A stretch of 64,000 bases of DNA from Plasmodium malariae (taxonomy: Eukaryota > Apicomplexa > Aconoidasida > Haemosporida > Plasmodiidae). The notes below the pieces were generated by a model. The model saw only the letters and a list, made by a program, of their open reading frames with translations. It was not told the DNA's origin and did no database searches. Below, piece by piece: positions 14,085-25,383 of this stretch; within the stretch, counting starts at the first letter, position 1; the number at the start of each line of letters is the position of its first letter. The stretch spans positions 796,001-860,000 of the forward strand of contig NC_041780.1 of the NCBI RefSeq assembly GCF_900090045.1. Reading direction: 5' to 3'. The translations under genes were made by a program, and so were the position numbers.

Positions 14085-15786
14085 GTGGTAATTTATAGCC
14101 AAGTTTATAATATACTCATTCATTTCTTATGGAAAACACATTTAATGTAATACCTTTTAGGTTGAGGGTTTATATTTTACGTTTTAGTGTTACAATTTTG
14201 GTGGTAAGATTTCAATAAATGATATCAGGGTAATTAATATAATTATTTTTAAATGAAGAGGATTTTTTTTTTTTTTTATCATATATGCGATAACGTGTAA
14301 AAAATCGTTGTAGTATATAATTTTTTAGTTTATACTATGTAATGGTTAATTTACTATTAACGTAAAATTATATAGGTCCTATTAACATATACATTTAATA
14401 TTTAAGATAACAAATTGTCATAGATTTAATTGAAAATAAAAACCGTGAAGTAAATTTTTCACGTCATGTAAATATTTTTTTATATTAAAAGAAAGAAGGT
14501 AGTTTTCTCTTAAACTTTTTTTTTTTTTTTTTTTTTTATTGAATATAATCATTATTTTATATATGTCAAGAAGACACATAAATATAAAGTAAATATAAAT
14601 TTTAATTAGAGATAAAAATGAAGGAGTACAAATGAAAATTGAATGCGGGAAATACATCTGGATCAAATATGCTTTGGATATTTTTTCAGAATATGTATAT
14701 AAAAACTATGAAGAATAAGAAAAAGTAAAATATAATACATATGTTGTGATAAATAATGCTAAATAATAAAAATATGGAAAGTGTTATGTAGTATGAACAT
14801 AATATTACCTTTGAGGGAACTGAAAAATTTGGACGTATTCAATATTAAGGAAACTATTTATACTGTTGTAATATATTATTATCTTAAATAATGTATTCAT
14901 TGAATTCATATTTTGTGAAGGTATTTACTTTTGTACATTTTTTATAATAAAATGATTTTAGTTTTTTAGGGTAAATTCTTTAATCTTTAAGTATGTATTT
15001 TATAAATTGTTCTAATTATACTGAGAAAATTTCTCTCCCCCAAAAAATATAATATAATAAAATATAATAAATCATAATAAAATTATAAATAAGTAAAATG
15101 AAATGTGTTTTTTTGTTTTTTTGGTTTATAATTCATTTTTTCTATATGAAGTCTATAAACCTCTCTTGTGAGTAGTTTCAGGAATAATATTGAAATTAGC
15201 TATTTTTATTATAGTTGTAATTCTTGAAATGGAATTATATTTCATTTTTTGTATTTTATATTAATCATGTATTTCTTTTAACAGAGACATATATATGAAA
15301 TTTATTAGTCATGTATTTTTGGAACAAGTTAGTGGATAACTGTAATAGCATATTACTTTAACTATGTAAGATCCGCTGTACTAAGTCATGAGAATCCTTA
15401 TAATATATTTTTAAATATTTTATTTTACGCACATTGTGAATAACAGTAATATGTATGTAAATTATTAATATTATTTTATATTTACATTAAAAAGAAACAG
15501 GCGTGTATTTCAGTGATACATATTTCATTTTATTTTGTTATTTATTGTATTAATTATGATGAAAATTAAAAATAAACACAATCAATGAATATTGTGATAG
15601 TGAGATGAACCATACAGACGAAATGTTTATTATTGAAGGATATTTTTTCCCATTATAAACGTGACATAAGCAACAAAATGTTTATAACTTCTTCCACGTT
15701 TTAATCCAACTTCTTATATTAAATGTTTTAATATGAGCGTAGAAATATATCTCTAATTCAAGAAAGCAATTACTCATGTAATAATG

Positions 15787-15861
<75 letters not shown>

Positions 15862-16085
15862 AAATTTATTTACTCAAAATAAGAAATTTTATTAATATAA
15901 AAATAAACATATTTTTTTTTAAATAACGAATGGGTATTTTAATTTTAATAGTGTACTTCTCTTCGTTAATAAACGGACAACAAAAACAATATAAATAATA
16001 TTAATAATATATTAATTTAGATATCTGATATAAAATGAACGTAGTAAGATATATACATTAAGTATATTATATAAATCTATAGAAA
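14085..16085. other. A+T-rich intergenic region
   Basis: Two kilobases after the lysophospholipase pseudogene with no recognisable gene. It contains a T(20)-class homopolymer near 14515-14537 and a (TA)n tract at 15790-15847 that runs straight into a poly-T stretch. All frames are short and low-complexity. Confidence 0.6.
15790..15861. repeat. (TA)n tract followed by poly-T
   Basis: About 58 nt of alternating TA followed by about 15 T. It is the longest simple repeat in the window and lies about 300 nt upstream of a degenerate coding relic. A probable site of length polymorphism and of assembly uncertainty. Confidence 0.95.
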
Positions 16086-16090
16086 GAGAT

Positions 16091-16380
16091 ATGCTATTTT
16101 TTTATATAGATGATGGAGAAGTTTAGGAAAATGAAGAATATATTGAAGGGAATGATAAATAATTTCGAAAATTAACTGATGATATAGTACCAGACAAATA
16201 TATTATGATAAGATCTAATACTGAAAATTTTACTAACGTTTTATATCAAGAAGAGAATTTATTATAAGAACAAAATTTTTAAAAATGCGGGAAAATATAA
16301 CATGGTATATCAATGGTAGAATATTTAAAAAATGCAAAACCTTATTATGGAATATTTATAAAATATATATCATATTTCAT
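16091..16380 (+). pseudogene. Unidentified decayed coding fragment
   Basis: One plus-strand frame starting at 16091 reads as charged, non-repetitive protein broken by only a few stops: MLFFYIDDGEV, stop, ENEEYIEGNDK, stop, then FRKLTDDIVPDKYIMIRSN and TENFTNVLYQEENLL, stop. The run of acidic residues, the normal residue mix and stops separated by plausible protein set it apart from surrounding low-complexity DNA. I do not recognise the family; an exported-protein exon 2 is one possibility, given the neighbours. No intact start, splice site or signal exon could be assigned. Confidence 0.4.
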
Positions 16381-17258
16381 AAAAAAAGTAAAATTATATA
16401 CCCATTAAATTAGATTTACATATCGGAATGAAATATAAAAATGAAAGTAAGAGTTTTATGCATGAAAAACTATAGAAAAATTAAAAAGATTACTAAATAG
16501 TATTAAATATTTTTCTCTTATTTTGTTATGTCTTGTATTTTAATTGTTATTTTCAATAGGTAATTTTTAGGGAGTTTGTTTATTTTTTGGAACAATATCT
16601 TATATAACGACATTTTGTATTATGTTCAAATTTTTAAATATTCATTAATTTTGTAGATCTTATGGAAAATTTAATAATCTGAAATTTTTTTGAGATTAGT
16701 AATATTCTATATTATGTTAAGCTCTAAAAAATTATTATCGCAAATCTTCTAATTTGAGTAGTGTAAGAATATTTAATATATATGTTCCAAAGAATATACA
16801 TAGGTATATTCCTATTATGTATGCAATTTATACGTATAATATATATGGTATTAAATGTAATAATTCATGATCACAAACTAATTTAAAACAATTTTGTGAA
16901 CACCACTTTTTTGAACATCTCTCTCTGTAATTTATTTTTTTCACTTTTCATTTGCATATTTCTTATTAGGAATATATAAAATTTTTTTTTTTGCTTGATT
17001 ATGAGTTATTTAAATTTCAATGTTAACTAAAATGTAAATGTCAGTTTATTTTTTGAAAAATATATATATTTAATTTTATTACATAATTCATATAACTCTG
17101 ATTTTTCTTATTATAGATGTGATATATATCACTACATACTACACAGTAAAATATTTAATTTTTAATACGTCTCCTTATGTTTTGTATTTATGATTTTAAA
17201 ATTAATCTTTTAATAATTAATAATTAATAATAATTTGAACTTTTAAAAACGCTCATTT

Positions 17259-17642
17259 ATGAGAGCGCGTATAATGTTTTGTCTAATTTGTATTATATGT
17301 TTAATACTTTTTAGATTATTAGATGTGCAAGAATGTTATATATGTATTATATACTTTCTTATTTTATTTTTCTTTATCTTATTTCTCTATAATAAAAGTT
17401 TAACTCCACTGTTATTTTTGTGTGCTTTAATATTAATCATACTGTTGCTGTATATAACCCATGTTATTTTCCCCGGAATAACTCCATACTTTATGGAAAT
17501 TTATATTTGTAGATTTGTCGAATTATTTGTAATGGATATTTATATGAATATTCTAATGATTCATGGGTTTATTCTTCAAGTTCATGGCATATATTTCGTT
17601 TTTTTTTTATTTTTTTATAAAGTTAATTGTGATATAAAATAA
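17259..17642 (+). CDS. Possible hydrophobic ORF, 127 codons, doubtful
   Basis: An uninterrupted frame of 127 codons starting ATGAGAGCGCGT. The product would be almost entirely hydrophobic (I, L, F, Y, C), with four or more potential membrane segments and no charged loop of note. I do not recognise any family, and T-rich DNA opens such frames by chance because TTT- and ATT-rich codons avoid stops. In its favour are the length, a few uncommon residues for chance sequence (HVIFPGITPYF) and position between relics of exported genes. Most likely a chance frame or part of a decayed gene. Confidence 0.2.
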   Translation: MRARIMFCLICIICLILFRLLDVQECYICIIYFLILFFFILFLYNKSLTPLLFLCALILIILLLYITHVIFPGITPYFMEIYICRFVELFVMDIYMNILMIHGFILQVHGIYFVFFLFFYKVNCDIK

Positions 17643-17999
17643 TGTATTATACATTTTAATTAAATCAATAATTATAATAAAAATGTAAAGTTATAGTTTT
17701 TCTGTATTTGGCTTAGAAGTCGGTCACTGATACATATGCAAAAATATATAGGGTTCTTTATAAAAAATGACAATTTTATGATAAAGAAGAATATGATTTT
17801 TTTTTTAATAAATAAAAATCACTTTAATATGTATCAAGCATGCAGATAAAAATGTTATTGAAAATATTCTTATTTATTATTATTTGTTCGTCATAATGAG
17901 GTTCTATGAAAGTGCCTTTGAAAAAAAAAGTATGCATAACATATGTTTAACTTGGGATAATTTTAAAATAGTTTTATGCATACAAAGAGCTAGGAAAAA

Positions 18000-18430
18000 A
18001 AAAAAAATATAATGTTTCATAATATTTTAAGTAACCAGTGGTAAAATTTTGTGTGTTAAATTGAAATATGAGAATAAATATATTGTGCACTAGCTTATTT
18101 TTTTGATAAAAATTGCGAAAAAAATTATAAGTGCAAGTTTGTATTAATTATTTTTTTGTTTCTTTTAATAATGTACATGTCATTAAAGAATTAATAATTT
18201 TAAAAAATATAGTTCTCTCTTTATAAAAAGTTCGAAAAAAAAAAATGAAAAAGAAAATAGGGCTTTATAAATCGTTAATACGCATCAGTAATATTTTGCA
18301 TGTTAAGGTGAAAAATCAAAGTATATATTTTAAACTTATGTAAGTAATTCGTAAAAGAACCGAAAAAAATGTATAAATGCAAGTAAATACTTTATATTTT
18401 TTTATTTCTTTTAATAATGCTTATATTATT
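18000..18430. repeat. Degenerate direct repeat, two units of roughly 200-230 nt
   Basis: Three landmarks recur in the same order in both halves: AATATTTTGCATGTTAAG-like (about 18040 and 18290), CGAAAAAAA followed by TATAARTGCAAG (about 18115 and 18360), and ATTTCTTTTAATAATG-like (about 18165 and 18400). The copies differ by many substitutions and small gaps, so the duplication is old. It has no coding content. Confidence 0.4.
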
Positions 18431-21400
18431 ATTTAATTTCTATTCATGTATGCATATATATATATATATATAAGTGCTTTAATGATACCCTTACTTTTAT
18501 TATTATATAAAGTTTAGCACACGCATATATATATAGCAATTTTTTATATGGATTTATCTCACTTAAAACAGTGTGATTGTGAACTTTCTATGATAATGTA
18601 TTTATTTATAAAATGAAATTGTTAGAGCTGAACGTTTTATTTTGGAAAATTATTCACGTATATTTTAAAATAAGAACTTAAATCATTGATTACATTTATC
18701 AGCATATTTGTTTGTTATCATCTGTAAAATATATAAGAAATGTACTGTGCATTTATTTATAAAGGAATAATTACAAAAGTGTTCTTTTTGTATTTCTTAA
18801 TTTTTTGTGTCATAATTTGAATATGATTTAAGTCCTATTTTTTACTTCCATGAGTTATTAAATAAGAAGCTAAAAATTTGTAGTTAATATATATAATAAT
18901 ATACTATATATATAATAATAGCCTGGTATTTTTAATGACAAGTGGGAAATACAAGCCAATAAAATAGTTATGTGTAACTGTATATAAATAATATTATCCT
19001 CAGTTTAATGAAAACTTACATTATACAAGTGAACGAAGAAGAAAGAAAAATATCACCATGAAATATGGAAAAATAATACAAGCTTAGATTTTTGTTGAAT
19101 ATTTACTTTGTAATTCCTTTATTTTTAGTTTTTATATCCTTTATTGATGTGGAAGCTTATTTACTGTTGCATGATGTATTTAGTGTAATGTAAAGACTTT
19201 TATGCATAAAAATATGTTCAGGAATGCATATGTTTATCTAATATGTTTTAAACATAAATTAAATTTAATCATATCTTCTTGTGTTAATTTACTTATTAAT
19301 TAAGTAACACAGAGAAATTAATAGGAGAATCAAATTAACAGAAAATTTTTTGTATACTTAAAGGGGGAATAAGTTGACGCATAGTTGTGGAACAACAAAC
19401 ATTATATGTTTTACCATATAATATATTATAATTTTTTTTAATAATGTTTAGAAGTTAAAAAAGAAAAAAGTTAAAATTTAAAGTAAATATATTATTTTAA
19501 TGAGGGAGGACAATAAGAAAGTTTATAGTGTGCAATAATATAAAATGTTCATTATTATGAAATTTTGGTACCTTATCTTTAAAATTATACCATGACATTT
19601 TAAAAATTATGGAACTAATAGTTGAAACATTATATATATATAAAAGTACTCATTTAATTATGTGTACGTTAATTGTAGTAAATAATTATGTTTATTAGCA
19701 ATGTAATAATATTCACATACTTTTAATCAAAGTGTGATACATAAAGAAAAAATATAAGGAAGTTAAGATACACATATTTAAAAAACCTTATTTCTGTAAT
19801 TTTTTTTATGGGTGTGGAATTATTGTGTTGTATGAAATAAATAGGGAATTAAAAGATGAATGAAATAAAAATTATTTAAGAATAAACCTATTTTCTTTTA
19901 CATTACATAAATTTATAATTTTTACCCATTATTTTTAATTAGTTACTTGGAAATTATTAAAGGCTTTAGTTACATGTATTTTATATAAATTATGAAATAA
20001 AATATATTCATTTCCTAAGCATACAATATTCACCTTGAATAATCTTGAAATTAGTTCAATAACTAACTTATGTCACTTAAGAAAAAATATCTCTTGTAAT
20101 CGTTTTATTAATATAAATTTAACATCTTAAAAATATTTTACTATTATTATTCATTTAAAATGAAATTATATATACTTTGTCGGATTTGGAAAATTTATAT
20201 AACTTGCAGTAATGCACATTTTAATATTAACGAAAAAGATATTGGTCTTTTTATAAAAAAAAAAAAAAAATACGTATTATTTTGTGTTTATTAAAAATAT
20301 TATAGGCAAATTGCCTTTTTAAAGATTGCATGTACTGTTGTACGTATGTGTTATAATTTTGAATTTGCAACAAATTATAGTAATTTTAGGGTATTGCTCT
20401 ATTTTGTAAAATATTAAGTATTGCTATTAATAAGTACTTCAGTGTGAATATATATGAAATTATATAATGAAGTTATTACAATCTATTTAATGAATACATA
20501 TTAAATAAAAAAAAAATCATTCACATATTCAGCTACTTTATAGAATATTAGATTAATATAAAGTTGTTAATTAATGAAATATATTTTTAATTTATGTTAG
20601 AAAAATATAATTTGCAGATTTTCAAAAGAATAACTTCCAAAAAAAAACGTTTAGAAGCTTTTTTTTAATTTTATAATTTTTTATTAAAAAGAATATAATA
20701 TAACTATTTATTGTTGTTACTTTATAATAGTAGAACCATAAATGAAATAATGGAAAATGAAATTTAACTGTAATCTATGACTATATAAATTTTTATAATT
20801 AAAATAGATTATATGAAAAAGAAAATATTTTGTGCAAATTTTTTTTGGTAATATAGTACATATGTTAATTATATACGTTTTAAGTCAACATATTTTCAAT
20901 TTTATTTGCAACTACACTGTTAGTACCATAGGAAATAACAAAATATTCATTAAGCTTTTTTTATTTTTCGGGTATAAAAAAAATAAAATAGGACGTTCAT
21001 TGTTATGCGTTACATATATAATCGTGTACAAGTAAATTAAATCTTTTAAAAATAATAATTTGGGAATATATTTTTACATATTACACGACATATTATTCCC
21101 ATAATTTTTACATTATTCTTTTGATAATTTAAAATATTTATTTTCTTTGATACTAAAACCTCTATTATAGGTAAATATAAAAAGAAATTATAAAAGTTAT
21201 TTAGTAATAATTATTATTTTTAAAATTAACATAAACGTATATAATCCATAAACTGCATGTTGTTATATTATATATTTAGTAACATATATAGTAATATACT
21301 CTGTTATATCAATTAATTTTTATATCTGAAATTGAAGTGTAACTAATAAAGTCGAATGAATTGTGGTGTATTCATATTTTAGTTAAAAGTACTATTAAGA

Positions 21401-21999
21401 GAATATTTTATGAATATTATATTTTTGTTATTCAAGCAAAAACAAGACAAACGTTAATGAAAAGTTTATTTTTCTGAAGATATTATTTGAGAATATCCAT
21501 AATGCCTTTTTTATTTTTGAACATTTTTTATAGTAAAATTTTAGGAGATCCAAAAATTTACCAAATATATAAATAATTTGATGTATTCAATTTTAGTGCT
21601 CATAACAGTAGTCATGTTTTGTACGTTAAATTTATTATAACCGTAGCAAAAGGATATCAAAGAAATATGTAACAAAATAAAAAGAAATTCAAGTCTAATA
21701 TATGAAATAAACAATATAAGAAATCATAGCAGTTGTTTATATTTAAAGCAATGTATAAGTTAAAAAATAAAGGAAATATTTATTAATATTTCAGATTATA
21801 ATTATTTTGACACAGTTATGTAGAATTTCATTCATTTTATCATGTTGTACTAGAGAAGGATTCAATATATATAATTGTTTCTTTATTTTAGAGGAAGAAA
21901 TTTCTATGGATTGTATGAAATGAGAGATGAAAATGTGTTGTTTAACTATTTTACAAATTTTCGTTTTATTTAAAGTAAAATTGATTTTTAATAACAAGA

Positions 22000-22173
22000 A
22001 TGAAATGTGTTTTTAGGAATATTACACATATTTATAAATTGTATAGAGGGTTCCTGTCATTATTACATAATGATGATCATTGTGAAGATGCTTATAAGGA
22101 TTTTTTTAAACATAATGAAATATATAATCCCTGTAAAAAATATGTTTTAAATCAACATGATATATTCTATTAA
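22000..22173 (+). pseudogene. PIR-like gene fragment
   Basis: A 57-codon plus-strand frame (ATG at 22000, TAA at 22171) reads ITHIYKLYRGFLSLLHNDDH followed by CEDAYKDFFKHNEIYNPCKK. The pattern IYKLY, then a C, a DAY/NAY-type segment, and a second C followed by lysine resembles the middle cysteine region of PIR (Plasmodium interspersed repeat) proteins. No N-terminal exon, membrane segment or C-terminal exon is detectable nearby, so this is a fossil fragment. It is located about 2.3 kb upstream of the first fam-type pseudogene. The family assignment rests on a short motif only. Confidence 0.45.
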
Positions 22174-24203
22174 CGATCTAGTGAAATAATTTATAGTGAT
22201 AATAAAACTTAAATCTATAGATTATCAGGTTAAATACAGTTCAGAAAAAACAAGGAAAAAGAATGAAATATGATATAGAGGAAATGTTAATTAACCTGTT
22301 TCTTTAGAAATATGAAATATATTAACATAAGCTATTTAATGTATTTCATTATTAACTATTGCAGTGATCAATGGTATGTTTTAAGTTTTTTCTTTTATAT
22401 AATTAAAAATAAATGATACCTTAAATATTAGTATATTGATTAACTATATATAATTTGGTTTCCCTAAAAGAATATAATAATTTATTAAGTGTTTTACATA
22501 TTTATTTTAATATTAATTTACATATTAGATCACTTCATTTTTTTAATCATACTTTTACAAGAATATACAAAGTAAAAAAATAACAGTTGTATTAATCAAG
22601 CATATATGAATAATTTAATGCACCATGGTTTAAATGCTGCTAGTATAATTTCATGAAAGAGGCGATTAAATATTGGTTATCAGCATATATGATACTTATT
22701 TTATATATGTATCATATGGAATATCAAGCAAATAGTGACTTAGTACTGAATGTATATAAAACCGATTTTAAATAAATATTTATATAATAGAAAAAAAAAA
22801 ATATTTTTAATTGAATATTTCTAAATTTTTTTAAGCTACAAGACATATATTTATTAAGGAAAATTTTATTATACAGAAAATATTTACGTTTATAATATAT
22901 ATCATGTCGTAAATCTATAAAGGTTTTTCTATTAATTATTAAAATTGATGAAGTATTATTTTGTTATAAATTTACTAAATGTGTCCAAATATTAGATGAT
23001 CATATAATGAATCATGGAAAGTGCATTAAATATGTATTTTCTTACATAATATATAAATAAATAAATATATATATAGTAATAGAATAATAATATTATTTTA
23101 TTGATTTTTGTTTTGTTTCTTTTGTTATTCAAATAATGTATCACAAATGTAATAATTTTCTTCCTTTTTTTTATTTTATTAATTTTTTTGTAGTAAATAT
23201 TATGAAAAGGTTCTCACATAATTACAACAAAATTTTGGAAATACATTAATTTTTTAATAGTCTATTTAACGATGTTATAATACATAAGTAAAAGTAATAT
23301 TTGTATATATAATATTAATTTAACTATATATAATTTTTGTATATCTTTATTAATTTAAGTTAATTTGTAATTTTTGTTTTTTGAAATACGTTATACATAA
23401 GTATGTGTTTATAACACGTACAAAATTAATTATGAGTTTGTTCTGAGGTATTTATTATAAAAAATAATGTATGAATATTTTTGGTGAAGCTCAATATATT
23501 ATTCAAATATTTTTATTAACGAAAAACATACTACATATAATTTTTATTTGTGTATATATTTCTATTAAATGATTCTTGATATTAACTGTTCTGCATGTCA
23601 TGTATATTTACCAATTTTGTTTTTAATTTCTCTCTGTTTTTATATTGATACATATATGTAAAAATTTATATGAATTAAATAGAAATAAATATGAATGTAC
23701 AACTTTCTAAATATATTATTTAGGAATATTAAATTGCATTGAAAAATATAAAAAATATATTATAATATAAATTTATGATACAAGAATTAAAATTTATCAA
23801 CTTTTTAAAATATAAATATTTACTTAAATTATGCAATAAGAGAAATATCTCAATCACAATAATATATTATATTATATTTTATTTTAAAATTCATGTTCAT
23901 TTAGAGATTACCGAATGTATTAGAATTTGTATAATAGAAATTTTCTTTTTTTAAATATTAATTTTTTTATTCATATTTATAAAAACATTTATAAGAAATA
24001 AATTTAATAAAATACAGTTTTATATGTATTAGATCAACTAATACAAAAAAATAATGGTCACTAGTAATTACACTTAATACATAGTAGTTTATATTATCTA
24101 CTTTTTATATTTTTTATATTTTAAATAAACAATTACCATATTTAGAAATCATGATAAATAATTTTTTTTTCAAAACAGTTTATAAGAATACTATTATTTG
24201 ATT
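22174..24203. other. A+T-rich intergenic region
   Basis: No recognisable gene. Frames are short and low-complexity. The last 300 nt before the next pseudogene (from about 24200) form the upstream flank that is shared with the other fam-type genes. Confidence 0.6.
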
Positions 24204-24204
24204 T

Positions 24205-24300
24205 TTATATTATTAAGTAATAAATTTATATATTTTACATATTTATTAATGAACTCTAATTTAATTATAAATATATTAAATTTTTTATAAATAGAAGTAT
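24205..24300 (+). promoter_or_regulatory. Conserved fam-type upstream block (about -300), first copy
   Basis: The segment with AATTTATATATTTTACATAT, TTTATTAATGAAC and TTTTTTATAAATAG lies about 290 nt before the ATG of the 24.5-kb pseudogene. Recognisably the same block occurs at about the same distance before the ATGs at 28320, 32084, 43030, 47944, 50884 and 62354. Its conserved position suggests promoter or 5' UTR sequence copied with each gene; a regulatory role is inference. Confidence 0.45.
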
Positions 24301-24503
24301 AATAAGTATTTTTAATTATATTTACTAAGTTACATTACTTATAGTATTATTTAGGATTCATTATTGTTACATTTTAGTGAGAATTTAAAAAAAGTTATAA
24401 AAAAATTAAAATAATAAAAATAGCATCCTTGCTAATCGGAAATACATTATATTGTTGTTTATTTTTTTTTAACGAATATATTATAACATTAAAGTTCAAT
24501 ATA

Positions 24504-25383
24504 ATGGAACAAAAAATTAAGTCATTCTGATTTTTAAATACTTCTATGTTAATCATTTTAACTTGGATATGTTAATTTATCAGTAATGTGGCATTATAAT
24601 ATTATGTTAGTATATTTGTATTATTCATATTCATTGTCCTTTATTTTCTATCATATAGTTTTCTAATCATTAAGTTTTTTAATGTATTAAATAGTAAGTA
24701 TTTGCTTTTCTTTAGAGTAAAATTAATAATTTTTTTGATGAAAATGACAATTCTGATAGAAATTTAGATACGAGAACTTATAGATTAGTTGCAAGACATA
24801 AACTGTAAGGGACTTCAAATATTTCACTGTTAAATGATGAAATTACATAATTAGAGATTACAAGAAAAAAGATACATCTAATAATATAAAGATAACCAGA
24901 GGAAAATATAAAAATTTAAGTGTAAATTTATTATAAATTGCAGGTTATGAACATGCTAGGAAAGATATATTTTCTTTACACACAGAAAGATATTCAAATT
25001 TAAAAAAAAGAATGTTGGACAAAATATATTATATAATTAAAGTTAAGAATTCTAGGAATATTTAGATTAAGTATTTACGAAGGGTGATATATATTCACTG
25101 TAAATTGATTTTTTCTATATTGGTCTTCTATGCACTACTTGGGATGGAATTATTTGTTTTAATAAAATCAAAATCTATGGATGCAAAATTTTAACTTATA
25201 CCGTCACTGAATTTCTTACATATAATAATGATAAGATTCTTTATATACACTTTTATCTTTATGCTATCTATAATTTATCTCTTCATAATTATTGTAAAAT
25301 ATGTAATGTTAACATATGAAAAATGTAAGATGCATAATACAGCATATCTTTTTTTCAATAAGGTATTCTTTTATAACAGTTAA
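24504..25383 (+). pseudogene. fam-l/fam-m-type exported protein pseudogene (single-acronym subtype shared with 32.1 and 62.4 kb)
   Basis: Degenerate two-exon gene. Exon 1 starts MEQKIKSF at 24504 but meets TGA after eight codons and a second stop at TGT-TAA; the splice donor that is GTATGATAAT in the sister genes reads GCATTATAAT here (24591), so the GT is lost. Exon 2 (from 24716) reads SKINNFFDENDNSDRNLDTR, then TYRLVARHKL and a stop; further stops and at least one shift follow. Shared family pieces remain: GYEHARKD, LKKRMLDKIYY, and two hydrophobic segments near the end followed by KYVMLTYEKCK. C-terminal layout and 3' flank match the genes at 32.1 and 62.4 kb. Clearly non-functional. Confidence 0.85.

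Larger units (their letters stand above)
16381..21999. other. A+T-rich intergenic region with degenerate direct repeats
   Basis: About 5.6 kb without a convincing gene. An open hydrophobic frame lies at 17259-17642 (listed separately), and two related blocks of about 200 nt lie near 18000-18425. A short frame near 19063 reads MEK, stop, then a signal-like hydrophobic stretch, which could be the ghost of a signal exon, but no second exon follows. No RNA gene seen. Confidence 0.5.

Noticed and set aside
14950..14975. TTTTAGGGT string recalling a Plasmodium telomere repeat
   Set aside because: Single occurrence without tandem array; the window does not reach a telomere.
19063..19190. MEK, stop, then a hydrophobic signal-like segment ending FIDVEA
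   Set aside because: Could be a ghost signal exon, but it has an early stop, no convincing donor and no second exon downstream.
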